Source: JACPYM01 sp031423495
Lineage (GTDB): Bacteria; Acidobacteriota; Blastocatellia; RBC074
Direction: 5' to 3'
Assembly: GCA_031423495.1 (NCBI GenBank)
Contig: JANPFP010000270.1
Location: forward strand, 1 to 64,000
DNA length: 64,000 nucleotides
The notes below the pieces were generated by a model. The model made no database searches, was not told the origin of the DNA, and saw only the letters and a list, made by a program, of their open reading frames with translations. Position 1 is the first letter of the stretch, and each line of letters starts with the position of its first letter. Of the stretch, positions 33,806 through 43,020 are shown piece after piece. The position numbers and the translations under genes are program-made.

Positions 33806-35158
33806 TTACAGCCGAATCACGTTCGCGTGTTCGCCCAAACCGCGCGTGACGTTGCGCGTGTCTACGACTTGCTGGGCGCGTTCGACGACCCACGCGTAAT
33901 CCACGTTGCGGTGATCGGTGACGATGACGACGCTGTCAGCGGCTTTCACTGCTTCTTCGGTCAGCGCGACGCTGTGCATCATCTTGCCGTTGCCTTCGAG
34001 GTGCATTTGGGCTACGTAAGGATCGTGATAAGTCACGTGCGCGCCAAGGCTCTCGAGCTTTTCGATAATGCCGAGCGCCGGGCTTTCGCGCATGTCGTCA
34101 ATGTCTTTTTTATAAGCCACGCCCAACACCAATACGTTGGAACCGTTGACGGCTTTGCGTTGTTGGTTGAGGCCTTTGGTCACGAGGTGGACGACGTGTT
34201 CGGGCATCTTTGAATTGACTTCTTCAGCCAATGAAATGAAGCGCGCTTCAAAGCCATGCATGCGAGCCTTCCACGACAGATAGTGCGGGTCGAGCGGAAT
34301 GCAATGTCCGCCGATGCCGGGGCCGGGATAGAACGGCATGAAGCCGAACGGCTTGGTCGCCGCCGCCGCAATCACTTCCCACGTATCAATGCCGAGGGTG
34401 TGACATAGCAACGCGAGTTCGTTCGCCATACCGATGTTCACGGCGCGAAACGTGTTTTCGAGCAGCTTGCAGGCTTCGGCGACGCGCGCCGAAGTCACGC
34501 GATGAACGTTCTCGACCATCGTTCCATAAGCCGCAGCCGCCACGTCGGCGCTGTCGGCGGTGACGCCGCCTACGACTTTGGTAATATTGCGCGTCGTGAA
34601 TTTTTCGTTGCCGGGGTCAACGCGCTCTGGCGAAAACGCGAGGAAGTAATCTTTATCAACGGCGAGCGAAGTCGCGTCGAAGATAGGCTTCAACACTTCG
34701 TCGGTCGTGCCGGGATAAGTGGTGGATTCGAGAATAATCAGTTGCCCAGGTCTCAAGGTGGCCTGAATCTTTTCGCTCGCCGCGAGGATGTAACTCACGT
34801 CCGGTTCTTTCGTTTTGCGCAACGGTGTCGGTACGCAAATGATGATGATGTCTTGCGCACGCAGTTGTTCGAAATCAGTGGTCGCGGCGAGCTTGCCCGC
34901 TTTGACGAACTCTTCGACTTCAGCGGTCGGTACGTCGGGGATGTAAGAAACGCCATTGTTTAAGGCGTCGGCTTTGCGTTGATCTACTTCAAAGCCGGTG
35001 ACGCGAAAGCCCGCGCGGGCATATTCGACGACGAGCGGCAAGCCTACGTAACCGAGGCCAATCACGCCGACTTGGGCGGTGCGCGTTTCGATTTTGCGCA
35101 ACAGGTCTTGTTTGATATTCGTGGCTTGAATTTGGGATGACTCTTGCATACTGCTCAT
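33806..35158 (-). CDS. UDP-N-acetyl-hexosamine 6-dehydrogenase (WbpA/WecC type)
   Basis: A 450-residue nucleotide-sugar dehydrogenase. NAD fold VGVIGLGYVGLPLVVEYARA near residue 32; ESTTYPGTTDEV; catalytic Cys in GIGGHCIPLDPHYLSWKA; C-terminal domain with LGVAYKKDIDDMRESP. The GGHCIPLDP form is typical of UDP-GlcNAc/UDP-ManNAc enzymes that make HexNAc uronic acids, as in WbpA and WecC. Together with the second dehydrogenase it provides two kinds of acid sugar. The N-terminal 30 residues before the fold are hydrophilic. Confidence 0.88.
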   Translation of the reverse strand: MSSMQESSQIQATNIKQDLLRKIETRTAQVGVIGLGYVGLPLVVEYARAGFRVTGFEVDQRKADALNNGVSYIPDVPTAEVEEFVKAGKLAATTDFEQLRAQDIIIICVPTPLRKTKEPDVSYILAASEKIQATLRPGQLIILESTTYPGTTDEVLKPIFDATSLAVDKDYFLAFSPERVDPGNEKFTTRNITKVVGGVTADSADVAAAAYGTMVENVHRVTSARVAEACKLLENTFRAVNIGMANELALLCHTLGIDTWEVIAAAATKPFGFMPFYPGPGIGGHCIPLDPHYLSWKARMHGFEARFISLAEEVNSKMPEHVVHLVTKGLNQQRKAVNGSNVLVLGVAYKKDIDDMRESPALGIIEKLESLGAHVTYHDPYVAQMHLEGNGKMMHSVALTEEAVKAADSVVIVTDHRNVDYAWVVERAQQVVDTRNVTRGLGEHANVIRL

Positions 35159-35183
35159 TCGAAAAGTTCTCCTGCGATGAAGA

Positions 35184-35297
35184 AATTAGACAGGATTGAC
35201 AGGATTTTCAGGATGAACAGGATTAGCCGACGAGCAGAAATTGGTTGCTGTTACCTCATCCTGTTCATCCTGAAAATCCTGTCAATCCTGTCTAATT
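35184..35297. repeat. inverted repeat, 40-bp arms (GACAGGATTTTCAGGATG family)
   Basis: Arms 35184-35223 and 35258-35297 are perfect reverse complements over 40 bases; the spacer is 34 bases. The arm has an internal near-repeat of CAGGAT words. I have met very similar words in unrelated phyla, so it may be a widespread element. Confidence 0.95.
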
Positions 35298-35311
35298 CTT
35301 AGACAATTTAT

Positions 35312-36508
35312 TTAAGCCGATTCGGTTTGCGGCAGTTTTTGCTCGCGTACCGATTGCCAAACGACGCGGCTTTCACCGCGCATGAATTTGAAAAACGCTT
35401 TTACGATGGCGAGATTCGCCAGCACGAAATAATAAGGAAGGGACAACGGCCCCAGCCGGATGCCCAGCTTATCGAACAACCAGCCGAAAGCCGCGACGCC
35501 ATAAGCCGCGAGTTGCGCGTAAAACGCCCAGCGATAAAACGGATGCACTGAAACCAGCAGCGGATTGACCAGCCACAGCACGAGCAAAAACGCCGGTACG
35601 AGATAGCGCATCACTTTGTGCGAAAGCATTTGAAAGGCATAGATGCCTTGTTCGCTCACGCGCATCACTTGCGGATAGCGTTGCAACGCGCTGAAGGTTT
35701 GCATGATGACGCGCACGCGCATGCGAAATTCGTCTTGGCCTTTTTTGTTCGTGTCTTCTTCCGAGATGGCTTCGGGTTCGTATACCGTGCGTAAGCCTTG
35801 CAAGCGAATCTCGGTCGCAATCACGAAATCATCAATCATGTCGTTAGCGAGTTTTTGGTGGCAGCTGCGCCGCACGGCGTAAAGGCAGCCGCTCACGCCG
35901 ATCAAGGAACAGACTTCGCTCTCGGCCTGCTTGATGAATTTTTCGTAGCCCCAATAAGATTTGCAGCCATCGCCGACGACGGTGGATTTGCGGTCTACGT
36001 AAACCAGTTGTCCGGCGACGCAGCCTACGGTGGGATCGGCAAAGGCGCGGACGATTTTGCGCGGCACGTCGGTGCGATACATCGTCGTGGCGTCAGAGAA
36101 AATCAGAATTTCTCCGGTCGTCAGCGACACGGCGGCGTTTTGCGCGATGGTTTTGCCGAGGTGTTGCGTTTGTTCATAAAGCCGAATGACGCGGTCGGGA
36201 TGTTGTTCGGCGCAACGACGCACGAGTTCATTCGTGCGGTCGGTCGAACAATCTGACGCGACGACGATTTCGAGCGAGTGCGCCGGATAGTCGAGCGCGA
36301 GGGCGTTTTCGAGCTTGGCCTTGATGTCGTTCTCTTCGTTATGCGCCGCGATTAACAGCGAAACGCGCGGCGTTATATCAGCTTTGTTGACGGGGAAAGC
36401 ATACAGGCGACTCAACGCGAATATCAGTACGGGGTAACCGACATACGCATATAGGAGTAACGCCAATGCCGCCCAAAAAATAATCTGAGCCAGCAATAAA
36501 AAAGTCAT
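35312..36508 (-). CDS. Membrane glycosyltransferase family 2
   Basis: A 398-residue processive-type GT2 with an N-terminal span (about 5-27), a cytoplasmic catalytic part starting RVSLLIAAHNEENDI with VASDCSTDRT and FSDATTMYR (metal site), and spans in 290-360. The catalytic domain also shows YAVRRSCHQKLANDMIDDF, similar to the ED and QxxRW-like blocks of family 2 synthases, though QRYPQVMR is weaker than QxxRW. Likely adds a sugar to the growing chain at the membrane face. Confidence 0.88.
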   Translation of the reverse strand: MTFLLLAQIIFWAALALLLYAYVGYPVLIFALSRLYAFPVNKADITPRVSLLIAAHNEENDIKAKLENALALDYPAHSLEIVVASDCSTDRTNELVRRCAEQHPDRVIRLYEQTQHLGKTIAQNAAVSLTTGEILIFSDATTMYRTDVPRKIVRAFADPTVGCVAGQLVYVDRKSTVVGDGCKSYWGYEKFIKQAESEVCSLIGVSGCLYAVRRSCHQKLANDMIDDFVIATEIRLQGLRTVYEPEAISEEDTNKKGQDEFRMRVRVIMQTFSALQRYPQVMRVSEQGIYAFQMLSHKVMRYLVPAFLLVLWLVNPLLVSVHPFYRWAFYAQLAAYGVAAFGWLFDKLGIRLGPLSLPYYFVLANLAIVKAFFKFMRGESRVVWQSVREQKLPQTESA

Positions 36509-36596
36509 CTCTCAAAGTCTCCTGCTCCACCGGTCGTGGACGGGGCGCGTAGGTGATTCAAGCAGGGGGGCCTAATCAGTTACGGGGCGAATCAGT

Positions 36597-38135
36597 TTAG
36601 TGACGACGGGGTTCTAGTGTCAGCGCCATCGTGTCTTCTTCTTTTTCTTCAGGTTCAAGCGCCGGAATCGTTACCGGCGGACGTTTCTGGCGCAACTGCC
36701 AGAGTTTGCCTCTTAATTCATCGCCAACGTGCAAAGCCGCCAGTTCGGGGGGCGCTTCAACCGCCGCGCGTAATTCTTGTTCGCGTTCATAAATCCGCCG
36801 CAACGCTACGGCATAGGCGATGGGGAAATAGACGAACCACAGATATTGAATCGAGAGGAAGAAACTGTTGACGTAATAGGCCACCAACGTTCCTTGCAAC
36901 GCGACACTCATCAAATAGTTTTCAAAGTTGAGCCGATCTCTGGCGTTGAGCGTCGCTTGCTCGATGCGCCACAACCCTTTGAGGGGCGTGAAAATCAGTA
37001 ACAGGTAAGCCATCAATCCGAAGATGCCCAATTCCGTGGCGATCTCAAGATATGAGTTATGAGCGCGCCGCTCTCTGATGCCAATGATGTGAAACGTACC
37101 CATCCCGATGCCGTTGAGCGGGTGACGGATAAATTGCATTACCCCGCGTTTCAGATTGTCGCGGCGTTCTTGCGCAGAACCCGTGCCGTCAGAGTTCGGT
37201 TTGATGATCGTCCATAAACGGTCGCCTAATCCGCCGGGCGCTCCGAGAAAGAACACTACCGCCAGCAAGCCGCCCGCGACATAAGGAATCGCTTTGTGGC
37301 GTTTGCGGAACTTCCACATCATGACGCCCGCGACCGCGACCATCGCCAGCAAACCGCCGCGCGAAAAGGTGACCAGCGTCGCCAACATAAACACGACGGC
37401 ACACGCGGCATAGACAAAACGAAAAGGCGTCTTGCTGACAAAAAACAACACGACGGCGAGCGGCAACAACATACCGAAATGGGTCGCCAAATCGTTCGGA
37501 TTGTTAAACATTCCGCCGACCGCGCCTTCGACGCGCTCTTTAGCGAGGTTGAGCTTGCGTTCCCCCGGATCGAATTTCATCAACAGGTCAAACGCGATGC
37601 CGCCGCCCACCAGCACGGTCAGGCGCATCATCCAATAAATGCGTTCGCGCGAATCGAGCGTGCCGATCAACAGCGCGAAAATAAGTACGACCTTGAGATA
37701 AAGCTCGTTGAGTTCCTTCCACGTGTCGTCCGCATTGATCGAAAGCGGCATCAACAAGATTCCCAAACCGAGGATGATAAAAGCCATCTTCAATTCTTTC
37801 GTCCACAGAAAGACTTCCTGGCTGCCGATGATGCGCGAAAAGAAAAAGATCAGCGGAGCGGTTACCGCAAAGATTTTGGCGAATTGAATCGGGTAGGCTT
37901 CAAAGACCGTGGGAAACATTTCGGTCGGGCGGATGTAAAGCGCCGCCGTGAAAAGAAACACCGCGATGAAAGCCAGCGAATAACTGCCTTGCATCACTTC
38001 CCAGCGCACGAGCTTGTCGCGCATCAAGGCTCCGGCTTGATTGATTTGTTGCGCTTCCCAAAACATCGCGCGCGGCGACGGTTCGTCACGAAAGACCTGG
38101 GCGCGTTGTTTTGATTTGAAGAAAGCTCCAGCCAT
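36597..38135 (-). CDS. O-antigen ligase/Wzy polymerase family protein
   Basis: A 512-residue integral membrane protein with roughly ten to twelve spans. The large periplasmic loop ends in LNGIGMGTFHIIGIRERRAH with NSYLEIATELGIFGLMAYLL, the Wzy_C motif whose His is thought to act in glycan transfer. It probably polymerises lipid-linked repeat units on the periplasmic side. The first 40 residues and the C-terminal 70 (acidic EEKEED tail) are cytoplasmic. It follows Wzx in the operon and is 30 bp from it. Confidence 0.87.
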   Translation of the reverse strand: MAGAFFKSKQRAQVFRDEPSPRAMFWEAQQINQAGALMRDKLVRWEVMQGSYSLAFIAVFLFTAALYIRPTEMFPTVFEAYPIQFAKIFAVTAPLIFFFSRIIGSQEVFLWTKELKMAFIILGLGILLMPLSINADDTWKELNELYLKVVLIFALLIGTLDSRERIYWMMRLTVLVGGGIAFDLLMKFDPGERKLNLAKERVEGAVGGMFNNPNDLATHFGMLLPLAVVLFFVSKTPFRFVYAACAVVFMLATLVTFSRGGLLAMVAVAGVMMWKFRKRHKAIPYVAGGLLAVVFFLGAPGGLGDRLWTIIKPNSDGTGSAQERRDNLKRGVMQFIRHPLNGIGMGTFHIIGIRERRAHNSYLEIATELGIFGLMAYLLLIFTPLKGLWRIEQATLNARDRLNFENYLMSVALQGTLVAYYVNSFFLSIQYLWFVYFPIAYAVALRRIYEREQELRAAVEAPPELAALHVGDELRGKLWQLRQKRPPVTIPALEPEEKEEDTMALTLEPRRH

Positions 38136-38165
38136 TGAATCCCTTTCACCGACGCTGCCCGATCT

Positions 38166-39758
38166 TTAGGCAGTAACCCAAACCATCAACCGATTGCGCA
38201 AACCGTCCAGCATTCCGCTCAGCGTTTGCCAGCCCTTGCGCAACCAGTTTTTTTCCGGTTCGCCGAGCGCGCCGCTCATCCAGGCGGTCGGCAGATAAAG
38301 CATCACGAATATCGTTCCGCCCATCAGAAACGCCGTCACGCGCGGATTAATCGTCGTTTGCGCCAGCGCGTTCAGCCACTGACGTAACGACGCCACCACC
38401 AATGCTGCCGGAACGCATGCCAGCGCAGTGCGCACGAGCGGCAGCAACGTACGCAAATCATGCCGCGTCATTGCGAGCCGCTTACCTAAGACGTAAGACG
38501 TAATTGCCACATCCAGTGAGCGGGTGATTACGACGGCGGCCATCACGCCGACCAGTCCCGCGAACCTGACACCACCATAAAGCAACACGAACGTCACTGG
38601 CATCAGGCACAGGTAAAGTTTCGTGCGAAAAAATTTCATGTCGTCGAACGGACGCATCACCGCTGTCGTGAAATTGAAAAGCAGCAAGGTGTTCAACAGC
38701 GTGACGGCAAAGATCGGCACCGAAGCGGCGAATTTTTCGCTATACAGCCCGACGATCAATTCATGACGCAACACGAACATCACCACGCACGCCGGAATGA
38801 AAAACAGTCCCATCGTGCGAATCGCTTGCAACCACAACTCGCCGATCTTGTGCCGCTGGCCCGCCTGATCCAGGCGCGCGATTTCGGGCATCATGATCGT
38901 ATCCATCGCGTCGAGCAGCACCAGCAACAGCGGCAACTGAAAACATCCGTTGGCATAAATGCCGTAATCCGCCGCGCTAAAATAATGCCCGACGAAATAG
39001 TTATGCAGATCGTATTGCCAGCCGAACGCGAAGGCTCCTAAGCCGAAAGGCAGCGCATTCGCCAGTTGCAACTTGAACAGTGCCCAATCGGGTGCTTGCC
39101 AAAACTGGCCGTAACGCCGCCACACATACAGCGCAAAGAGCAAACATTGCACCGCGCCGAACGCGACCGCCGCCAGCACCATCGTGCGAATGCCGCCGCT
39201 CAAGAACGCCGCCGCCAGCAGGAAGCCGGTCTTGACGATTTGCAACACGACCGCGATCACCGCCGCGCGCTTTACGTCGTTGTCGGCGATCATCAAACTC
39301 TCAAAGGCCGACGCGACCAGCCACAGGCAAATGGTCAGGCCGATCCACGGCATCACAGGCGTCAGCAAAGCGCCGTCTTGAAAGGCGTTTTCGATCCATT
39401 GCGGCCACACGGTGAACCACCACGCCACCGCGCCGCCGATCAGCGCGTAAAAGCCCACGGCGTTTAACGCGACTTGCGCTTTCTTTTCAGGAAAGCGCGG
39501 GATGAACGAATAAAGCCCGCCGCTCACTTGCAAGCCCAGCAGCGATACGCCGGTGGTCAGCACTTGAAAAGCCTGTTTGTAAAGACCGAAATCGGTATTG
39601 CTCAAACGTCGCGCGAGCAAAAACGGCAACAGAAACGACAACACCAACGCGCTCAAGCGCGCCACCGAAAGCCATAACGTACGCGTCGCAAAGCTATCTT
39701 TGACAACTTCGGGAACAGCTTCAGACGGTGTTTCTTCAGTATGCAAAGACGGGGTCAT
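38166..39758 (-). CDS. Wzx-like oligosaccharide flippase
   Basis: A 530-residue polytopic membrane protein of the MATE-like flippase superfamily with about 12-14 spans (LSVARLSALVLSFLLPFLLA, SNTDFGLYKQAFQVLTTGVS at the start). It should turn the lipid-linked repeat unit across the inner membrane for the Wzy polymerase encoded next. Its start overlaps the stop of the deacetylase gene by 4 bases (39755-39758), so translation is coupled. Ligand specificity is not apparent. Confidence 0.87.
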   Translation of the reverse strand: MTPSLHTEETPSEAVPEVVKDSFATRTLWLSVARLSALVLSFLLPFLLARRLSNTDFGLYKQAFQVLTTGVSLLGLQVSGGLYSFIPRFPEKKAQVALNAVGFYALIGGAVAWWFTVWPQWIENAFQDGALLTPVMPWIGLTICLWLVASAFESLMIADNDVKRAAVIAVVLQIVKTGFLLAAAFLSGGIRTMVLAAVAFGAVQCLLFALYVWRRYGQFWQAPDWALFKLQLANALPFGLGAFAFGWQYDLHNYFVGHYFSAADYGIYANGCFQLPLLLVLLDAMDTIMMPEIARLDQAGQRHKIGELWLQAIRTMGLFFIPACVVMFVLRHELIVGLYSEKFAASVPIFAVTLLNTLLLFNFTTAVMRPFDDMKFFRTKLYLCLMPVTFVLLYGGVRFAGLVGVMAAVVITRSLDVAITSYVLGKRLAMTRHDLRTLLPLVRTALACVPAALVVASLRQWLNALAQTTINPRVTAFLMGGTIFVMLYLPTAWMSGALGEPEKNWLRKGWQTLSGMLDGLRNRLMVWVTA

Positions 39759-40822
39759 GCCTGTTTAACTTGCCCCGCAAAGAGTTGAGAGGTCATAGCG
39801 GTCGCCGCAGTTTGTTCAACCATGGTTTGTTGCCAGCCATTGCGCAGCGAGGATTTGATTTCTTCGAACCCGCTGGTGCTTTGCACGAAATGCGCGAGGT
39901 CGGGTTCGGGCGCGATGCGGCGCAAGCCCAACAGCGGCGTATGCAATGTGTTCATGCCGTGCGCGTTCGTCACAGCGCAGCGGTAACCGGCTTGCGCTGT
40001 CGCCTGCTGTACGCGCGCATCCTGGCGACCATTGGGATAGCAGAACAACGAGACTTGCCGTCCGAGTTCTTCTTCCAGCCGTAGGCGCGATTGCGACATT
40101 TCAAAGCGCAACTGTTCGTCGGTGGTGTTGAGCAGAATCGGATGCGTGACCGTATGCGAGCCGATCTCTACGCCTTCGCTATCCATTTCGCGCGCCTGCT
40201 TCCAGTTGATGGCGCCGTATTCTTTCGGCGGAACCGCTGGCAACACGACGCCTAAAGTCGAAGCCATTTGTTTGAGCGTTTCTTCTTTCTGGTGGTTCGG
40301 CAGTGTTTTGAGAATGGCCGTGACTTTGTCAGCCGCGTTGCGACGCGCGAGCGGAGTCGTCAGGGTTGCGCGCACCGTGCGTCCGCTCACCGTCACATTG
40401 AGTTCGGCTTGCGCTGTGTGGGCCGTGAGGTAACGCATCTTGTCCGTCCACAGCCAGCCTTTTTGATCTACGAAATCGGTGGCGACGAATAACGTAGCCG
40501 GCGCGCGATGTTTCAGTAACAGCGGATAAGCGATTTCATAAAAATCCTGGTAGCCATCGTCAATCGTGATCGCTGCCGTACCGAGCGGCAAGGTCTTACC
40601 CGTCGCTACGCAATCGGCGATTTGGCCTAACGGCAAAATGCGATAATGCTCGGTCAGGTATTCGAGATGATCGGCGAAGGCTTGCGCAGAGGTTTTATAG
40701 GGCGCGTCGTCGGCGCTGAAACGGTGATAGGTTAAAATCAACACCTTTGAACGATTCGCCAAACGAAACGGGGCGAAGGCTCCGGTGATGCGCATTAAAT
40801 CAAGTACGGTTTTCTTTAACAT
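39755..40822 (-). CDS. NodB-type polysaccharide deacetylase
   Basis: A 355-residue protein with the NodB fold: motif 1 AAITIDDGYQDFYEIAYPLL (Asp pair; Ile replaces the usual Phe), motif 2 EIGSHTVTHPIL (zinc His pair), and CYPNGRQDARV and AQAGYRCAVTNAHG as later blocks. The polypeptide is longer than the bare fold by about 100 residues, inserted near 130-195 and acidic to basic. Removes acetyl groups from N-acetyl-hexosamine; placed next to Wzx/Wzy it may act on the repeat unit. No signal peptide was seen. Confidence 0.87.
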   Translation of the reverse strand: MLKKTVLDLMRITGAFAPFRLANRSKVLILTYHRFSADDAPYKTSAQAFADHLEYLTEHYRILPLGQIADCVATGKTLPLGTAAITIDDGYQDFYEIAYPLLLKHRAPATLFVATDFVDQKGWLWTDKMRYLTAHTAQAELNVTVSGRTVRATLTTPLARRNAADKVTAILKTLPNHQKEETLKQMASTLGVVLPAVPPKEYGAINWKQAREMDSEGVEIGSHTVTHPILLNTTDEQLRFEMSQSRLRLEEELGRQVSLFCYPNGRQDARVQQATAQAGYRCAVTNAHGMNTLHTPLLGLRRIAPEPDLAHFVQSTSGFEEIKSSLRNGWQQTMVEQTAATAMTSQLFAGQVKQA

Positions 40823-41096
40823 ATGGGGATGCCATTCCTGCCGCTGACGGCCAGCGTAACTAAAGCTCGCTGTCTCAGGCAGAAAAACCTTGTGGTGGAG
40901 ATAGACCGGATCATCATCCCGCGCAGTTGATGACGACGCTCGTTATCGCCCATCATCAGGGCGTAACTTGCGTGCTGCATTCGTGCCGCAATAGCCAAGT
41001 CGCCCGACCTGCCTCAGATGCTATCCGTTTAGAAAAAACTTCAGATAACTTGAGTGAAGCAAGTCGGGCAACGTTACGCGTATCGCCTTAATTTTA

Positions 41097-41621
41097 TTAG
41101 CTATTTTCCGCTTTTTTCGCCGCAAATTCGGCGCTGTAGGCTTGCAGTACCAGGTCGTGTAAGTCCATACGGTCAACCAGTGCCAGTAATTCGTCGGGCG
41201 GCACTGACAGCCCAACCGAAAGACGTAGCACGCTTTCCAGGCTCAAATTGGTAATCACCGAATTTTGAATTTTGGAGAGCAAGCCCTGATCGAAGCGATG
41301 CGCGCGGCAAAATTCCGATTGCCGTATGCCCATCTCGGTCAGGCGTTGTCTTACGAGTTTCGCCAGCGGCGTGCTTTCGTTGGTGTGGCGAACGGCTTTG
41401 CTGCTGCGCCAGACGGGAAGGTTGCCGTTAGTGCCGTTAGTAGTAGTTACCATAGTGTCTACCGTTGCCATCGGGGTTGCCGTCGGACGGAAAGCCGTCG
41501 TCGGAGGTGTTGCCGTAATCGCCGTAATCGTTTGATGAGGTGTGGCAGTCGCTCCTTCCCAAGCAGTCGGGTCGTGCAATCCGTTCATAGCCGGTTTGAG
41601 AAACAGTTCGTTATTCTTCAT
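41097..41621 (-). CDS. XRE-type helix-turn-helix protein with Thr-rich linker
   Basis: A 174-residue protein. The DNA-binding domain is at about 85-145 (LAKLVRQRLTEMGIRQSEFC, QGLLSKIQNSVI). The N-terminal half is very rich in Thr, Ala, Pro and Met (TATPMATVDTMVTTTNGTNG) and predicted disordered. It probably regulates the exopolysaccharide genes on both sides. It is transcribed with them, but gaps of about 270 bp downstream and 310 bp upstream suggest its own promoter. The Thr-rich part is unusual for this family, and no metal or ligand site is seen. Confidence 0.8.
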   Translation of the reverse strand: MKNNELFLKPAMNGLHDPTAWEGATATPHQTITAITATPPTTAFRPTATPMATVDTMVTTTNGTNGNLPVWRSSKAVRHTNESTPLAKLVRQRLTEMGIRQSEFCRAHRFDQGLLSKIQNSVITNLSLESVLRLSVGLSVPPDELLALVDRMDLHDLVLQAYSAEFAAKKAENS

Positions 41622-41935
41622 TTGTTTTTTTTCGTTTTCAGGAAGCCTGGTTACTTCTTGGTGATGGGGGCTTCGCGCCGCAGGGGGGAGCGAAACACGT
41701 TAACGCTCAGAATGCAGAATGGGAACGCCACATTCCAAAAATACCTGAGGGGGCAAACACAGAACCGACATTTTGCCCGCCACAGGTTGCAAGTTATCAA
41801 AAGAGTCAGACGTAACTTGGTTTGTTAGTCGGGATAACTAACAGGCCACGCCCTACTTTTTGTCACCAGCACCTTGCACCGTAACGCGTGGAATGTAGGG
41901 AGGAATAAAACGGGTTGGGGAGTAACTAAAATTGA
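41622..41935. other. gene-free stretch upstream of the XRE gene
   Basis: No gene found. Near 41822-41842 the word TGTTAG, then TCGGGATAA, then CTAACA forms a small inverted repeat about 95 bp beyond the wza stop; it could be an operator or a weak terminator on the minus strand. A promoter for the XRE gene may lie here but was not located. Confidence 0.5.
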
Positions 41936-42994
41936 TTACCGACGCGCCAGCGTCAGAAACGTCAGAAATTGAGTAAAGCCCATCGTCGCAGTGATATATT
42001 CAATTTTTTTCAAAAAATTACCGTGTACGATTACGGTATCGCCGGGTTGTAGCGGCAAATTTTCTTCGACATCAGCCTGGCCGGCGAGAATGCGTTTTAT
42101 ATTCACCGTCAAATGTTGCAAGCGTCCGGTGCGAGCTTGCCGCACCAGTGTGACTTTGCTGCTTTTCCCGGTGCGGGCAAAGCCGCCTGATTGCGTGATG
42201 GCATCCAGCACCGTCATGGGTTCACCCATTACTAAAACACCTGGGCGGGCTACTTCGCCCAGCACGCCGATCTTGGCACTTTTCGCTTCGAGCAAATGCA
42301 CGCTGACTTCCGGGTCACGAATATATTCCGCCAAGTCTTGCGCCAGGCGTTTGGTGAGTTGGTCAACCGTCAAGCCGCCGACTGCCAGATCGCCCGTCAG
42401 CGGATGAAAAAGACGACCATCCGGTGAAACTTTGGTTTTCTCGATGGAATAATCCGGTTGCAAGCGCACGCGCACCGCTAACTCGTCACCGGGGCCGAGA
42501 CGGTAAGTGCGATGAAAATTTTCATATAACAACTCATAAGCCTTGCTGTCGTCGTTATCAGGTATATCTTGGGTCGCCGGGCCGGCCCGACCGATGGATG
42601 GGTTAGTTACTTCTGTTACTTTGGGGGGAGCTTCAGGGGCGGGCTTTTGCGGTCGCCGCGTAGGCTTAGTGCCAGCGGGTTTTCGAGCAATGCGACCGGT
42701 CGCCGAATTAAAATAAGAGATTGAAGCGGGCGCAGACATTCCCCCCCAGGATGTCTGCGCCTGCTCCGCTGAAACCGACGATTGATTCCCACGTGCAATC
42801 GCCGGTCTCAAACTAGATAACTTAATTAAGACAGCGGGTGACGCAAGCGATCCCCCCCGAGCCGCTTGCGCCCCGCTGTTGACGGAGGCAGACGGCGTTT
42901 GTGCAAGCACATTACCTACCCCCGAAATTTGCCACAACATGGCCGTTGATAACGCCAGAGTTGCTGTAGCTTGAAAGGAAAAAAATGTTTTCAT
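41936..42994 (-). CDS. Wza-like polysaccharide export protein (SLBB domain)
   Basis: A 352-residue envelope protein with signal peptide (about 1-31). Poly_export domain at about 165-250 (YRLGPGDELAVRVRLQ, VSPDGRLFHPLTGDLAVGG) and one SLBB domain at about 255-320 (GVLGEVARPGVLVMGEP). It forms the periplasm-to-surface channel for the glycan. Between the signal and the export domain lies a Pro/Lys/Thr-rich region of about 100 residues. The C-terminus is a possible outer-membrane helix (GFTQFLTFLTLARR). The lipoprotein Cys of canonical Wza is not evident after the signal. Confidence 0.87.
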   Translation of the reverse strand: MKTFFSFQATATLALSTAMLWQISGVGNVLAQTPSASVNSGAQAARGGSLASPAVLIKLSSLRPAIARGNQSSVSAEQAQTSWGGMSAPASISYFNSATGRIARKPAGTKPTRRPQKPAPEAPPKVTEVTNPSIGRAGPATQDIPDNDDSKAYELLYENFHRTYRLGPGDELAVRVRLQPDYSIEKTKVSPDGRLFHPLTGDLAVGGLTVDQLTKRLAQDLAEYIRDPEVSVHLLEAKSAKIGVLGEVARPGVLVMGEPMTVLDAITQSGGFARTGKSSKVTLVRQARTGRLQHLTVNIKRILAGQADVEENLPLQPGDTVIVHGNFLKKIEYITATMGFTQFLTFLTLARR

Positions 42995-43020
42995 TTTAAC
43001 CGAATAACTAAAAAAAATTC

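Noticed and set aside
37296..38114. Plus-strand 272-residue reading frame
   Set aside because: It is opposite the Wzy gene and very rich in Arg, Gln and His, as antisense of membrane codons often is.
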